Shown here one piece after another: positions 42,019-51,185 of a DNA stretch of 64,000 bases. How positions within the stretch are numbered: the stretch's first letter is position 1; every line of letters begins with the position of its first letter. The DNA is taken from positions 1 through 64,000 of the forward strand of contig NZ_KB898708.1 in the NCBI RefSeq assembly GCF_000377745.1, in the 5' to 3' direction. Under the pieces are notes generated by a model. The model saw only the letters and a program-made list of their open reading frames with translations, made no database searches and was not told the origin of the DNA. The position numbers were made by a program, and so were the translations under genes. Source of the DNA: Gilvimarinus chinensis DSM 19667 (GTDB lineage Bacteria; Pseudomonadota; Gammaproteobacteria; Pseudomonadales; Cellvibrionaceae).

Positions 42019-43228
42019 TGTAGCTGCCGTTCGCGCCCAGTTTCCTATTCTGCAGCAAGAAGTTAATGGTCACCCGCTGGTGTATCTGGATAACGCTGCG
42101 ACGACTCAAAAGCCTGAGTCGGTTATTGAGGCAATCGCTAATTATTATCGATTTGATAATTCTAATGTGCATCGTGGCGCTCATGCCCTGAGTGACCGGG
42201 CAACTGAACAGTTTGAGGGTGCCCGCAATAAGGTGGCTGAGTTTATTAATTCGCCAACCTCACTGCAGGTGCTTTGGACTCGAGGTACTACTGAAGGTAT
42301 TAATTTGGTTGCCAGCAGTTGGGGGCGTGAACATTTGCAGCCCGGCGATCGCGTATTGGTGTCCGCAATGGAGCATCACTCGAATATTGTGCCGTGGCAA
42401 ATGGTGGCGCAAGAGGTGGGGGCCAAGGTCGAGCCTATCCCTGTGGATGAGCTTGGCGTGATTGATCTGGCGGTCTTCGACAGCTTATTGGATGAGCGCG
42501 TAAAAATGGTGGCGTTGGGACATGTTTCCAACGCGCTCGGCTCTATCAACCCCGTTGAAGATGTGATTCAAAAAGCCCACGCGGTCGGTGCAAAAGTGCT
42601 GGTGGATGCGGCTCAGTCCATCGCTCATTGGCCTATAGACGTACAGCGAATAGATTGTGATTTTTTAGCGTTCTCAGCCCATAAAATGTTCGGTCCCACA
42701 GGGATGGGAGTATTGTACGGAAAACGTGAGCTGTTAGAGACGATGCGGCCTTATCAGGGCGGCGGTGAAATGATTGAATCTGTGAGCTTTGCCGGAACCG
42801 TTTACAACAGGCTTCCCTACAAATTTGAAGCCGGTACACCGAATATTGCCGGAGCGGTAGGCATGGGGGCCGCGGTCGATTTTCTGCGTGGGTTGGACCG
42901 CAGTGGGGCAGACACCCATGAAAAACAACTGCTGGGTGCCGCCGAGCAGGCGCTCATTGAATTGGGTGGCTTTAAACTGGTCGGGCGCGCCGAGCACAAG
43001 GTCGCGGTGATGAGCTTTGTCGCAGATTTTGCCCACCCGCAAGATATAGGCATGATTCTGGATCAACAGGGAATTGCCGTGCGCACGGGGAATCACTGCG
43101 CACAACCCATCATGGATCAATATGGATTACCTGGAACCGTGCGCGCCAGTTTTAGTCTGTACAACACCCAGGCCGACATAGATGCGCTAATGGCAGGCTT
43201 GGCAAAAGCCAAAATGTTTCTCGCTTAA
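42005..43228 (+). CDS. sufS: cysteine desulfurase SufS (group II)
   Basis: SufS supplies sulfur to the SUF scaffold through SufE. The 407-aa protein has YLDNAATTQKP near the N-terminus, the PLP-lysine segment AFSAHKMFGPTGMGVLYGK and the group II active-site loop RTGNHCAQPIMDQYGLPGTVRAS. The start is assigned to TTG 42005 (MTSFDVAAVRAQFP) because GGAGG lies nine bases upstream and it aligns with SufS N-termini; it overlaps sufD by 14 bases. The frame is open to 41951, but that part is inside sufD. It is the second desulfurase of this operon besides iscS. Confidence 0.95.
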   Translation: MTSFDVAAVRAQFPILQQEVNGHPLVYLDNAATTQKPESVIEAIANYYRFDNSNVHRGAHALSDRATEQFEGARNKVAEFINSPTSLQVLWTRGTTEGINLVASSWGREHLQPGDRVLVSAMEHHSNIVPWQMVAQEVGAKVEPIPVDELGVIDLAVFDSLLDERVKMVALGHVSNALGSINPVEDVIQKAHAVGAKVLVDAAQSIAHWPIDVQRIDCDFLAFSAHKMFGPTGMGVLYGKRELLETMRPYQGGGEMIESVSFAGTVYNRLPYKFEAGTPNIAGAVGMGAAVDFLRGLDRSGADTHEKQLLGAAEQALIELGGFKLVGRAEHKVAVMSFVADFAHPQDIGMILDQQGIAVRTGNHCAQPIMDQYGLPGTVRASFSLYNTQADIDALMAGLAKAKMFLA

Positions 43229-43237
43229 GGGGAGCTT

Positions 43238-43600
43238 ATGAGTGTAGAAAGTTTCGATCCTAAGACTGTAGCTGTCGAGATTACCGATAAAGCCGCAGCT
43301 CACTTCAAGCAACAATTGCAGGCAGATTCGAGCGGTGCCCGCGGCGTACGCCTATCAATTAAAGAAAGTGGCTGCACCGGTTATATGTATGTGCTCGATT
43401 TGGTGCCAGAGGCTGAGCAAGGTGATGAAGTAATCCATCTGCCGGATGGTGTAGAGGTGTATTTGGATCCAGCCAGTTTGCCCGTGATTCGTGGCACCAC
43501 CATCGATTTTGTCACTGAGGGTGTTAACCGTCAGTTGGCGTTTTTAAACCCCAATGCGCGCGATTATTGCGGTTGTGGGGAAAGCTTTAACATCGGTTAG
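43238..43600 (+). CDS. sufA: A-type Fe-S carrier SufA
   Basis: A-type carriers accept clusters from the scaffold and deliver them to target proteins. The 120-aa product has the three conserved cysteines, one in SGCTGYMY (about residue 47) and two in YCGCGESF near the C-terminus (about 112 and 114). Family motifs include VRLSIKESGCTGY and FVTEGVNRQLAFLNPNA. It belongs to the HesB/IscA/SufA family; the operon position suggests the SufA label, though IscA-like specificity cannot be excluded. It starts 9 bases after sufS. Confidence 0.93.
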   Translation: MSVESFDPKTVAVEITDKAAAHFKQQLQADSSGARGVRLSIKESGCTGYMYVLDLVPEAEQGDEVIHLPDGVEVYLDPASLPVIRGTTIDFVTEGVNRQLAFLNPNARDYCGCGESFNIG

Positions 43601-43608
43601 GACTGCTT

Positions 43609-44148
43609 ATGGCCGCAGAGAGAGAAATGGTGGTCACACAGGCTGACTGCCCGGCACGACGTGTGCCTGATGGTACTCCCGTCACCATCCCCAAAGATAC
43701 ATTCGTTACTATTACTCAGGCGTTGGGTGGCAACTACACCCTCAGCTTTCAGGGGCAGATGGTGCGTGTCGATGGGCTGGACGCCGCTGCTATCGGCAAA
43801 GAGCCCGAGCAGCTGAATTTTGTTGACGCTGGCGATGGTCAAATTGAAGAGTCTCAGGTGTGGGAGGCGTTAAAAACCGTCTTTGACCCAGAAATTCCTG
43901 TGGATTTGGTAAATCTCGGTTTGATCTATGCGTTGGATATTGATCAGCAGCGCGGCCACGTTGGTATTTCTATGACACTGACTGCGCCCGGTTGTGGTAT
44001 GGGACCGGTACTGGTAGGGGATGTAGAGTACCGGGTTGGGCAGGTGCCAAATGTGCGTGAAGTTGACGTAGAGCTGGTGTTTGATCCCCCGTGGAATCGC
44101 GACATGATGAGCGAAGAAGCGCAGCTGGAAACTGGAATGTTCTTTTAA
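43609..44148 (+). CDS. sufT: Fe-S assembly protein SufT (MIP18/DUF59 family)
   Basis: SufT is a DUF59 (MIP18-like) protein linked to Fe-S maturation and found in many suf operons. The 179-aa product has an N-terminal domain of about 80 residues with the short strand-rich segment PDGTPVTIPKDTFVTITQALGG, and a DUF59 domain (about 85-175) with the signature DPEIPVDLVNLGLIY and TAPGCGMG, whose Cys is the conserved one. The two-part structure is typical of SufT. It sits between sufA and sufE, 8 bases after sufA. Confidence 0.92.
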   Translation: MAAEREMVVTQADCPARRVPDGTPVTIPKDTFVTITQALGGNYTLSFQGQMVRVDGLDAAAIGKEPEQLNFVDAGDGQIEESQVWEALKTVFDPEIPVDLVNLGLIYALDIDQQRGHVGISMTLTAPGCGMGPVLVGDVEYRVGQVPNVREVDVELVFDPPWNRDMMSEEAQLETGMFF

Positions 44149-44159
44149 GGTGGGGTTCT

Positions 44160-44576
44160 GTGACTGAATTTGGTGTGGATGTAACGGCGGACGATATTGT
44201 CGATACCCTAAGTTTTTTCGACGGCTGGGAGGAGCGTTACAAGTATATTATTGACCTTGGTAAAGAGCTTCCCCCGCTGGCGGACGAACATAAGACTGAG
44301 CAAAACCTGGTGCGCGGCTGTCAGAGTCAGGTTTGGCTCGTGAGTCGTCTACAGGATGAGCGCTTGCATTTTAGCGCCGATAGCGATGCGTTTATTGTTA
44401 AAGGCCTGCTGGCGGTGGTTTTGGCCGCCTACAATGGCAAGACCCCGGCTGAGGTGTCTGAGTTTGACATTGAGGGATATTTCGAGCAGTTAAACCTGCT
44501 CAACCACCTCAGTGCCACCCGTGGAAATGGTCTGAAGGCCATGGTTCAGCGAATTCAAGGCATCGCGGCTGCTTGA
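44160..44576 (+). CDS. sufE: sulfur acceptor protein SufE
   Basis: SufE takes persulfide sulfur from SufS and activates it. From GTG 44160 the protein is 138 aa: MTEFGVDVTADDIVDTLSFF, then WEERYKYIIDLGKELPPL and the active-site segment VRGCQSQVWL (Cys near residue 54). Family length is about 140. The frame is open upstream to 44091 inside sufT, but that part has no homology and the GTG gives the usual N-terminus. It is the last gene of the operon; an unusually long inverted repeat begins about 30 bases after its stop. Confidence 0.94.
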   Translation: MTEFGVDVTADDIVDTLSFFDGWEERYKYIIDLGKELPPLADEHKTEQNLVRGCQSQVWLVSRLQDERLHFSADSDAFIVKGLLAVVLAAYNGKTPAEVSEFDIEGYFEQLNLLNHLSATRGNGLKAMVQRIQGIAAA

Positions 44577-44605
44577 GCCTTAGCGCTGGGTGCGATTACG
44601 TATAA

Positions 44606-44648
44606 ATATACCCAAAACCCGCGTATAATCCGCGGGTTTTGGGTATAT
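44606..44648. repeat. 18-bp perfect inverted repeat between sufE and ndk
   Basis: Arms of 18 bases, atatacccaaaacccgcg (44606-44623) and its complement (44631-44648), enclose a 7-base loop, tataatc. The stem is GC-rich towards the loop. It lies in the 127-base gap between sufE and ndk and could terminate the suf transcript, although no T-run follows. The loop contains a TATAAT sequence that might act as the -10 box of ndk, but no good -35 box lies at the right distance. Confidence 0.8.
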
Positions 44649-44703
44649 AGGGTTTCCCTTAAGGGCCTATTACCCGGTTTCGGATGGAAGAACGGAGTGC
44701 CAA

Positions 44704-45129
44704 ATGGCTGTAGAACAGACTTTATCGATCATTAAACCAGATGCCGTGGGCAACAATCATATCGGCGCTATCGTCGCACGTTTTGAAGAGGCCGGCCTGA
44801 AAGTCATTGCCTTGAAAATGTTGCAGTTAACCCGCGAGCAAGCCGAAGGGTTTTACGCTGAGCACAAAGAGCGTCCGTTTTTTCCGTCACTGGTGGAATT
44901 TATGATGTCGGGACCTGTGTGCGTGCAGGTGCTGCAAGGTGAAGCTGCGATCAGCCGCAACCGTGAGCTGATGGGCGCCACTAACCCCGAAGAGGCTGCC
45001 CCTGGCACCATTCGCGCTGACTTCGCCACTGCCGTCAGTGCCAATGCGGTGCATGGTTCGGACAGTGCGGTATCCGCCGCGCGCGAAATTGACTATTTTT
45101 TCAATGCTCAGGAGATTTACCCGCGCTAA
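44704..45129 (+). CDS. ndk: nucleoside diphosphate kinase
   Basis: Ndk balances nucleoside triphosphates using ATP through a phosphohistidine intermediate. The 141-aa protein has the active-site motif NAVHGSDS with His at about residue 117 and the N-terminal [17 protein letters not shown]. Length and sequence are typical. It is followed by rlmN after 16 bases, the usual ndk-rlmN-pilW-rodZ-ispG-hisS order in gammaproteobacteria. Its start has the upstream ggaag ribosome-binding sequence. Confidence 0.97.
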   Translation: MAVEQTLSIIKPDAVGNNHIGAIVARFEEAGLKVIALKMLQLTREQAEGFYAEHKERPFFPSLVEFMMSGPVCVQVLQGEAAISRNRELMGATNPEEAAPGTIRADFATAVSANAVHGSDSAVSAAREIDYFFNAQEIYPR

Positions 45130-45145
45130 GCGCGAAGGTGACATC

Positions 45146-46312
45146 ATGACCAACGCTGATACAAATCAAACCGTTACCGGCACAGAGCAAGCCAAGGTAA
45201 ACCTGTTGGGGTTAACCGAAGCTAAGCTGGTGGCGTTTTTTGAGTCTATGGGTGAGAAGCGCTTTCGCGCCGCCCAGGTACTTAAATGGATTCATCAGCT
45301 GGGCGTGGACGATTTTGATGAAATGTCCAATATCAGCAAAGCGCTGCGGGAAAAACTGAAAGCCCACTGTGAGATTCGCGGCCCGGAGGTTTTGCGGCAG
45401 TTGGATTCGGCCGATGGAACCCGAAAGTTCTTGATTAGAGTCACCGGCGGCAGTGTGGTCGAGACGGTCTTTATTCCCGATGGTGAGCGCGGCACTTTGT
45501 GTGTGTCCTCGCAAGTGGGCTGTTCTTTGGATTGCAGCTTCTGTGCGACAGGCAAACAGGGATTTAACCGTGATTTGACGGCCGCCGAAATCATTGCTCA
45601 GGTGTGGATTGCGGCCAAGTCCTTCGGCCAGTTGACCCCGAACGGCCCTCGTAAAGTCACGAATGTCGTGATGATGGGTATGGGCGAGCCGTTAATGAAT
45701 TTCGATAACGTTGTCGATGCCATGAATTTAATGATGCACGATAACGCCTACGGTATCTCCAAGCGCAGGGTAACCCTCAGTACTTCCGGTGTGGTGCCTG
45801 AGCTGGATCGCTTGGGAGATTACACCGATGCTTGCCTGGCGATTTCTCTGCACGCGCCGAACGATGAGTTGCGCAACGAGCTGGTGCCCATTAATAAAAA
45901 GTATCCTATTGCAATGTTGCTGGCTTCGGCGAAGCGCTATATCGAGTCGCTGCCGGATACTCACCGCAAAATCACCATTGAGTATACCCTCATCGATCAC
46001 GTAAACGATCGCCCTGAGCATGCTCGACAGTTGGCCGAGTTGCTGCGGGACGTGCCGGTGAAAATCAATTTAATTCCGTTCAATCCGTTTAATTTGTCCA
46101 ACTACAAACGGGTGAGCAATAATGCCATGCGTCGTTTTCAGGACATTCTGATGCAGGAAGGCTACATCACCACGGTGCGAACTACCCGCGGTGATGATAT
46201 CGACGCGGCCTGTGGTCAGCTGGCCGGTGAGGTAAACGACCGAACCAAACGCTCTGAGAGATACAGGGCACAGTTTTCCCAGGCAGAGCCGGTTACTATT
46301 GTTAGTCAATAA
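45146..46312 (+). CDS. rlmN: dual-specificity RNA methyltransferase RlmN
   Basis: RlmN is a radical-SAM enzyme that methylates C2 of A2503 in 23S rRNA and A37 of several tRNAs. The 388-aa protein (ATG 45146) has the radical-SAM CxxxCxxC in [15 protein letters not shown] (about 128-142), GGMGEPL-like [10 protein letters not shown], and the C-terminal catalytic Cys in the [11 protein letters not shown] motif. The frame runs back into ndk, but this ATG gives the right length (E. coli 384). It forms an operon with ndk and pilW. Confidence 0.96.
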   Translation: MTNADTNQTVTGTEQAKVNLLGLTEAKLVAFFESMGEKRFRAAQVLKWIHQLGVDDFDEMSNISKALREKLKAHCEIRGPEVLRQLDSADGTRKFLIRVTGGSVVETVFIPDGERGTLCVSSQVGCSLDCSFCATGKQGFNRDLTAAEIIAQVWIAAKSFGQLTPNGPRKVTNVVMMGMGEPLMNFDNVVDAMNLMMHDNAYGISKRRVTLSTSGVVPELDRLGDYTDACLAISLHAPNDELRNELVPINKKYPIAMLLASAKRYIESLPDTHRKITIEYTLIDHVNDRPEHARQLAELLRDVPVKINLIPFNPFNLSNYKRVSNNAMRRFQDILMQEGYITTVRTTRGDDIDAACGQLAGEVNDRTKRSERYRAQFSQAEPVTIVSQ

Positions 46313-46329
46313 AAACTAGAGGCAAAGTC

Positions 46330-47115
46330 GTGTTGAAAAAACACCTGCGAGTAACAGCACTGAGTCAATGGTTAATAGCGATATTTTGCGCAATTTTACT
46401 GGTGGGTTGCGTAAGCACTGTGCCGCCATCGAAGTATCAGGTTGACGAAGAAAAGGCGCTCGACAGTCATGTTACGTTGGCGCTCAAGTATATCGAAGCA
46501 CAGAATCGTGAGTCCGCGCGCCATCATCTGCGTAAGGCGTTTGAAATCGATTCTCGCTCGGTAGATGCGACCTTTGCCATGGCGATGCTTTACCAGCTTG
46601 AGGGCGAGCCCGAAATGGCTGAAGAGTATTTTAAAAAGACGTTAAGGCTGGATAAGAATTACACGCGCGGGCGCAATAATTATGGAGTGTTTTTGTACAG
46701 CCACGAGCGTTATAAAGATGCTTACGAGCAGTTTGAGATCGCCGCCGAAGATTTGGATTACGATAATCGTGCCCAGGCAATGGTAAATCTAGGGCGTACC
46801 GCGATTAAGCTGGATAAACCGGAAAAAGCTGAGGCCGTGTTTGAGCATGCCAATCGTCTTGACCCTGCGTTACCTACGGTTAAGTACGAGTTGGCAGCCT
46901 TAAACTTTTCCCAGAAAGACTATACCGATGCCAAGAAATACTTAGACGCCTACGAGCAAATTGCCCGGCCCGTTCCTCAAACGCTATTGCTTGGGATTAA
47001 AATTGAACGAATATTTGGCAATCAAAATAAAGAAGCCAGTTACGCGCTATTGTTAAAAAACAGATATCCCTATTCTCAGGAGTATTTGGAATACACACAG
47101 ATGCTGGAGAATTAA
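46330..47115 (+). CDS. pilW: type IV pilus biogenesis lipoprotein PilW/PilF
   Basis: PilF/PilW is the outer-membrane TPR lipoprotein (pilotin) needed for PilQ secretin assembly. The 261-aa protein starts with GTG 46330 and has a signal with lipobox LVGC (C27). TPR-like helices run from about 45 to 255: an N-terminal helix pair AQNRESARHHLRKAFEID, then FAMAMLYQLEGEPEMAEEYF, and NNYGVFLYSHERYKDAYEQF. The place between rlmN and rodZ is the standard pilW position. Other pil genes are not in the window. Confidence 0.92.
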   Translation: MLKKHLRVTALSQWLIAIFCAILLVGCVSTVPPSKYQVDEEKALDSHVTLALKYIEAQNRESARHHLRKAFEIDSRSVDATFAMAMLYQLEGEPEMAEEYFKKTLRLDKNYTRGRNNYGVFLYSHERYKDAYEQFEIAAEDLDYDNRAQAMVNLGRTAIKLDKPEKAEAVFEHANRLDPALPTVKYELAALNFSQKDYTDAKKYLDAYEQIARPVPQTLLLGIKIERIFGNQNKEASYALLLKNRYPYSQEYLEYTQMLEN

Positions 47116-47121
47116 ACCGGT

Positions 47122-48069
47122 ATGACTCAGCCAGAATCACTGACTGAACTTGAACCTGGGCCAATGCTTCGTGCCGAGCGTGAACGCCAGGGCATCAGTT
47201 CTGAACAGGTGTGCACCGAGCTAAACATTCAACCCAACAAGCTGAAAGCCTTGGAAGCGGGTGAATACGAGAAAATGTTTTCGGTTGTTTTTACCCGGGG
47301 TTATATTCGCAGCTATGCAAAATTTTTAGGTATTGATAGCGCGCCCTTGGTTGAGCGTTTTGACCAACTGGCTCCTTCAGAGGCGCAGCCGTTACCGGCA
47401 TCGGAGTCTCTGAATGTGAAAATGGGTGGCAAGCGCTCCAATTGGGCGGGGCGTTTGGTAATGGTCATTATTATTTTGGTTTTGTGGGGGCTGGCTTATT
47501 GGTACTTCGCCGCTGACAATGACCTTTCGCCCGCTGCTGTGTCTAATGAGGCAGAGCCTGAACAGCTTGAGTTAAGTAATGCTTCGGACATAACCCGTTT
47601 AGACTCACCCGCTAACTCTGCCGAGCAAGCTAACCCGTACGAGCTGTCTTTCGAGCCAGCAAGTAATGCCGAGCTTGAAGAGTCTCCAGAGCAAGAGCTC
47701 GGGAATTCTATCAGTTCAGAAATGACCGCTGTCTCTGCACCTTCTGAAGAAGCTGCAGTGTTGAGCGACTCTCAGGAGAGTCTGGTCTCTGAATCAGAGG
47801 CCGCACCGCAGCTTGATCCTGCCACAGATACAATAGCGCTCGCATTTTCACTGGATTGTTGGGTGCGGGTTCGTGACGCAGAGGGAGAAGTGTTGTTAGA
47901 GACGTTGCAAGAAGCCGGTAGCAGCGTTGAGTTGTTCGGTGTCGCACCGTTTCAGATTCGACTAGGCAATGCTGAAGGTGTCTCAGCGCGAGTAAACGGT
48001 AATGCCGTTCAAGTGCCATCTTCCACCACAGGTAATGTGGTTAATTTTGTCGCCGGGAGCGATCAGTAG
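47122..48069 (+). CDS. rodZ: cytoskeleton protein RodZ
   Basis: RodZ links MreB to the cell-wall elongation machinery. The 315-aa protein has an N-terminal Xre-type HTH domain (about 12-75, LRAERERQGISSEQVCTEL, GYIRSYAKFLGI), one transmembrane helix (about 114-135, LVMVIIILVLWGLAYWYF), an acidic periplasmic linker (about 140-230) and a C-terminal RodZ domain (about 230-312, LDCWVRVRDAEGEVLLETL). The domain order and location before ispG match RodZ of other gammaproteobacteria. It starts 6 bases after pilW. Confidence 0.94.
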   Translation: MTQPESLTELEPGPMLRAERERQGISSEQVCTELNIQPNKLKALEAGEYEKMFSVVFTRGYIRSYAKFLGIDSAPLVERFDQLAPSEAQPLPASESLNVKMGGKRSNWAGRLVMVIIILVLWGLAYWYFAADNDLSPAAVSNEAEPEQLELSNASDITRLDSPANSAEQANPYELSFEPASNAELEESPEQELGNSISSEMTAVSAPSEEAAVLSDSQESLVSESEAAPQLDPATDTIALAFSLDCWVRVRDAEGEVLLETLQEAGSSVELFGVAPFQIRLGNAEGVSARVNGNAVQVPSSTTGNVVNFVAGSDQ

Positions 48070-48072
48070 TCT

Positions 48073-49185
48073 ATGCATCATGAATCACCCATAAAACGCC
48101 GTAAGTCTCGCCAGATAATGGTGGGCGATGTGCCGGTCGGCGGCGATGCGCCTATCGCGGTGCAGAGTATGACCAATACGGAAACCTGCGATGTTGACGC
48201 GACTGTGGGGCAAATCCAGCGTTTGCAAAATGCCGGCGCAGATATCGTGCGGGTTTCGGTGCCTTCTATGGAGGCCGCTGAAGCCTTTGGCGAGATTCGC
48301 AAACAGGTGACTGTGCCATTGGTAGCCGATATCCACTTTGATTACCGCATCGCGTTGCGCGTTGCTGATTTGGGTGTTGATTGTTTGCGTATTAACCCGG
48401 GTAATATCGGTCGTGAGAAGCGCATTCGTGCAGTGGTGGATAAAGCGCGGGATATGAATATCCCGATTCGTATTGGGGTTAATGCGGGGTCTTTGGAAAA
48501 GGACCTGCAAAAAAAGTACGGCGAGCCAACACCTGCAGCTTTGGTGGAGTCAGCGCTGCGTCATGTGTCTATTCTGCAGGATTTGAACTTTGATAACTTC
48601 AAAGTCAGTGTTAAGGCGTCCGATGTGTTTATGGCGGTGGATGCCTACCGGTTGTTGGCTAAAGAAATTGATCAGCCACTGCACCTGGGTATTACCGAGG
48701 CTGGCGGTTTGCGCGCCGGTACGGTTAAGTCCGCCGTAGGTTTGGGCGCGCTCCTTTTAGATGGTATTGGCGATACCATTCGTATTTCTCTCGCTGCCGA
48801 TCCGGTCGAAGAGGTAAAAGTAGGCTGGGACCTACTGAAAAGCTTAAAGTTGCGCACCAAGGGAGTGAACTTCATCGCTTGTCCTAGTTGTTCGCGTCAG
48901 AATTTTGATGTAATCAAAACTATGAACGAACTTGAGACCCGGGTAGAGGACATTACAGTGCCTCTAGATGTCGCGGTTATCGGTTGCGTGGTAAATGGCC
49001 CTGGCGAAGCCAAAGAGGCGGATCTTGGTCTCGCCGGTGGCACTCCGAGCAACCTGGTCTACGTGGACGGTCAGCCTGATAGCAAGTTAACCAATGAATC
49101 CTTGGTGGACGACTTGGAAAAACTGATTCGCCGTAAAGCGGCGGAAAAAGAACAGAGTGAAAAGAATATTATTGCGCGCTATTAA
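48073..49185 (+). CDS. ispG: 4-hydroxy-3-methylbut-2-en-1-yl diphosphate synthase IspG
   Basis: IspG (GcpE) is the [4Fe-4S] enzyme of the penultimate step of the MEP isoprenoid pathway. The 370-aa protein matches the E. coli length (372). Conserved segments are [11 protein letters not shown]-like [23 protein letters not shown], and the cluster-binding cysteines in [11 protein letters not shown] and [16 protein letters not shown]. The ribosome-binding site lies at the end of rodZ, with the ATG three bases after its stop. It depends on Fe-S cluster supply, as does rlmN upstream. Confidence 0.97.
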   Translation: MHHESPIKRRKSRQIMVGDVPVGGDAPIAVQSMTNTETCDVDATVGQIQRLQNAGADIVRVSVPSMEAAEAFGEIRKQVTVPLVADIHFDYRIALRVADLGVDCLRINPGNIGREKRIRAVVDKARDMNIPIRIGVNAGSLEKDLQKKYGEPTPAALVESALRHVSILQDLNFDNFKVSVKASDVFMAVDAYRLLAKEIDQPLHLGITEAGGLRAGTVKSAVGLGALLLDGIGDTIRISLAADPVEEVKVGWDLLKSLKLRTKGVNFIACPSCSRQNFDVIKTMNELETRVEDITVPLDVAVIGCVVNGPGEAKEADLGLAGGTPSNLVYVDGQPDSKLTNESLVDDLEKLIRRKAAEKEQSEKNIIARY

Positions 49186-49212
49186 AATGCGCGGATCGAG
49201 TAAGGAATTAGT

Positions 49213-50481
49213 TTGAAGAAGATTCAGGCAATACGCGGTATGAACGATTTGCTGCCCGCCGAAACGGCGTTATGGCAGCACTTAGAGTCTGTGATTAAAC
49301 AGACTCTAGCGGGTTTTGGTTACAGCGAAATTCGATTTCCGATTATGGAGCAAACCGATCTATTTAAACGCTCCATCGGCGAAGTGACCGATATCGTTGA
49401 AAAAGAAATGTACACCTTTGAAGACCGCAACGGCGAGAGTTTGACCCTGCGACCCGAGGGTACAGCCAGTTGTGTGCGTGCCTGCGAAGAGCATGGCCTG
49501 TTGTATAACCAGACCCAGCGTCTGTGGTACATGGGCCCCATGTTTCGCTACGAGCGGCCACAGAAAGGACGCTACCGTCAGTTTCATCAGGTGGGTATTG
49601 AAACCTACGGCCTGCAGGGGCCAGATATCGACGCCGAGCTTTTACTGCTCAGCTACAACCTGTTCCAGACGCTCGGGCTTGAGCATTGCGTCGAGTTACA
49701 GGTTAACTCGCTGGGCAGCGATGAAGCTCGCGCCCGCTACCGCACGGCATTGGTAGATTACTTAAGCGAGCGTAAAGACCAGTTAGATGAGGACAGCAAG
49801 CGTCGTCTGGACAGCAACCCGCTGCGTATTCTCGACAGTAAAAACGAAGCCACCCAGGCATTACTGGACGCCGGCCCTAGCTTAGAAGACTATCTGGATG
49901 AAGAGTCCGAGCAGCATTTTACACAGTTGACGCAACTGCTGGATGCCGCCGGTGTCCCATACCAGATCAATCGTCGTCTGGTACGTGGACTGGATTACTA
50001 CTCGCGCACTGCCTTTGAGTGGGTGACCGACAAGCTGGGCGCGCAGAGTGCGGTGTGCGCCGGGGGGCGTTACGACAATCTGGTAGCACAGCTCGGCGGT
50101 CGCGCTACACCGGCGGTAGGTTTTGCGATTGGCCTTGAGAGACTGATACTCTTGCTACAAAGCGAAGGCCATGTGCCCGAATCATTGTCACGCCCCGTGG
50201 ATGTGTATTTGGCCGCGGTGGGCGATGTTCAGGCCGAAGCATTAAAATTAGCCGCGAGCATTCGCCGGGCGCTTCCGGGCCTGCGTTTGAGTATGCACTG
50301 CGGCGGTGGCAGCTTTAAAAGCCAGCTGAAGAAAGCCGATAAAAGCGGCGCGGCTATCGCCCTTATTTTGGGCGAGAACGAAGCGGCAGCCGGTGAAGTC
50401 GGGGTAAAATATCTGCGTGAAGATAAACCTCAGGAAACCTGTAAACAGTCAGCACTGACGCAGTTGCTGGGTGAGTTTTAA
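49213..50481 (+). CDS. hisS: histidyl-tRNA synthetase
   Basis: HisS charges tRNA-His. The 422-aa class II synthetase has motif 2 ([16 protein letters not shown]), the histidine A and B motifs ([17 protein letters not shown]) and motif 3 ([15 protein letters not shown]). The C-terminal anticodon-binding domain is at about 330-420. It starts with TTG 49213 ([15 protein letters not shown]), which aligns with family N-termini and follows a purine-rich taaggaatta. It lies between ispG and yfgM as usual. Confidence 0.97.
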   Translation: MKKIQAIRGMNDLLPAETALWQHLESVIKQTLAGFGYSEIRFPIMEQTDLFKRSIGEVTDIVEKEMYTFEDRNGESLTLRPEGTASCVRACEEHGLLYNQTQRLWYMGPMFRYERPQKGRYRQFHQVGIETYGLQGPDIDAELLLLSYNLFQTLGLEHCVELQVNSLGSDEARARYRTALVDYLSERKDQLDEDSKRRLDSNPLRILDSKNEATQALLDAGPSLEDYLDEESEQHFTQLTQLLDAAGVPYQINRRLVRGLDYYSRTAFEWVTDKLGAQSAVCAGGRYDNLVAQLGGRATPAVGFAIGLERLILLLQSEGHVPESLSRPVDVYLAAVGDVQAEALKLAASIRRALPGLRLSMHCGGGSFKSQLKKADKSGAAIALILGENEAAAGEVGVKYLREDKPQETCKQSALTQLLGEF

Positions 50482-50516
50482 TCTAATTAATGAGTAGAAT
50501 CCGCTAGGAGTAGATT

Positions 50517-51185
50517 GTGAGCGATCATCTGACCGAAGAAGAACAACTAGAAAACCTCAAAAGGCTGTGGAAAGAGTATGGCACCACAATCATAGCCAGC
50601 GTGGCCGTGGCGACGGCCAGCTACTTTGGCTGGAACTATTGGCAGAGTTCTGAGCAACAGCGTATTGCGCAAGCTTCTGATACCTATGAAGAGATTGTTG
50701 CCAGCGCCTCAGGGCAGGCTGCTGGTGACGAGGCCGCCGCGACAACAGCCCATTTGGCGGCGCAAATTAAAGACAGTGCCGACGATACGGCCTACGCGGC
50801 GCAGGGCGCTTTTTTTGCGGCTAAAGCGGCGGTAGAAAATGGCAATCTTGACGAAGCGCAGCAGCAGCTGCAGTGGGTGGTAGATAACGCCAACACTGAA
50901 GCTTTCCAGGAAATCGCGCGTATGCGACTGGCTCGGGTGTTGGCGGCTAAAGGCGATTTTGACGCGGCACTTAGCTTGGTCAAGTCAGAAGCTTCCGCAG
51001 GCTTTGTGGCAGAGCAAGCTGAAGTGCGCGGCGATGTGCTGCGCATGCAGGGCGATCAATCTGCCGCCTACGCCTCGTATCAACAGGCCTTGGAAAATTT
51101 TGATGGCGACCAGCAGCGTCGTCTGGTTTTGCAGATGAAAGCTGACGACATGAAACCGGCCAGTACCGAGGAGCCGTCTGCATGA
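50517..51185 (+). CDS. yfgM: YfgM-like periplasmic ancillary SecYEG protein
   Basis: YfgM in E. coli is a membrane-anchored TPR-like protein bound to SecYEG and PpiD, thought to hand proteins to periplasmic chaperones. The 222-aa protein starts with GTG 50517 and has a short cytoplasmic stretch (MSDHLTEEEQLENLKRLWKE), one helix (about 22-42, TIIASVAVATASYFGWNYW) and an alanine-rich helical domain with repeats such as LQWVVDNANTEAFQEIARM. The location between hisS and bamB is the one known for yfgM. It overlaps bamB by 4 bases. Confidence 0.9.
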   Translation: MSDHLTEEEQLENLKRLWKEYGTTIIASVAVATASYFGWNYWQSSEQQRIAQASDTYEEIVASASGQAAGDEAAATTAHLAAQIKDSADDTAYAAQGAFFAAKAAVENGNLDEAQQQLQWVVDNANTEAFQEIARMRLARVLAAKGDFDAALSLVKSEASAGFVAEQAEVRGDVLRMQGDQSAAYASYQQALENFDGDQQRRLVLQMKADDMKPASTEEPSA

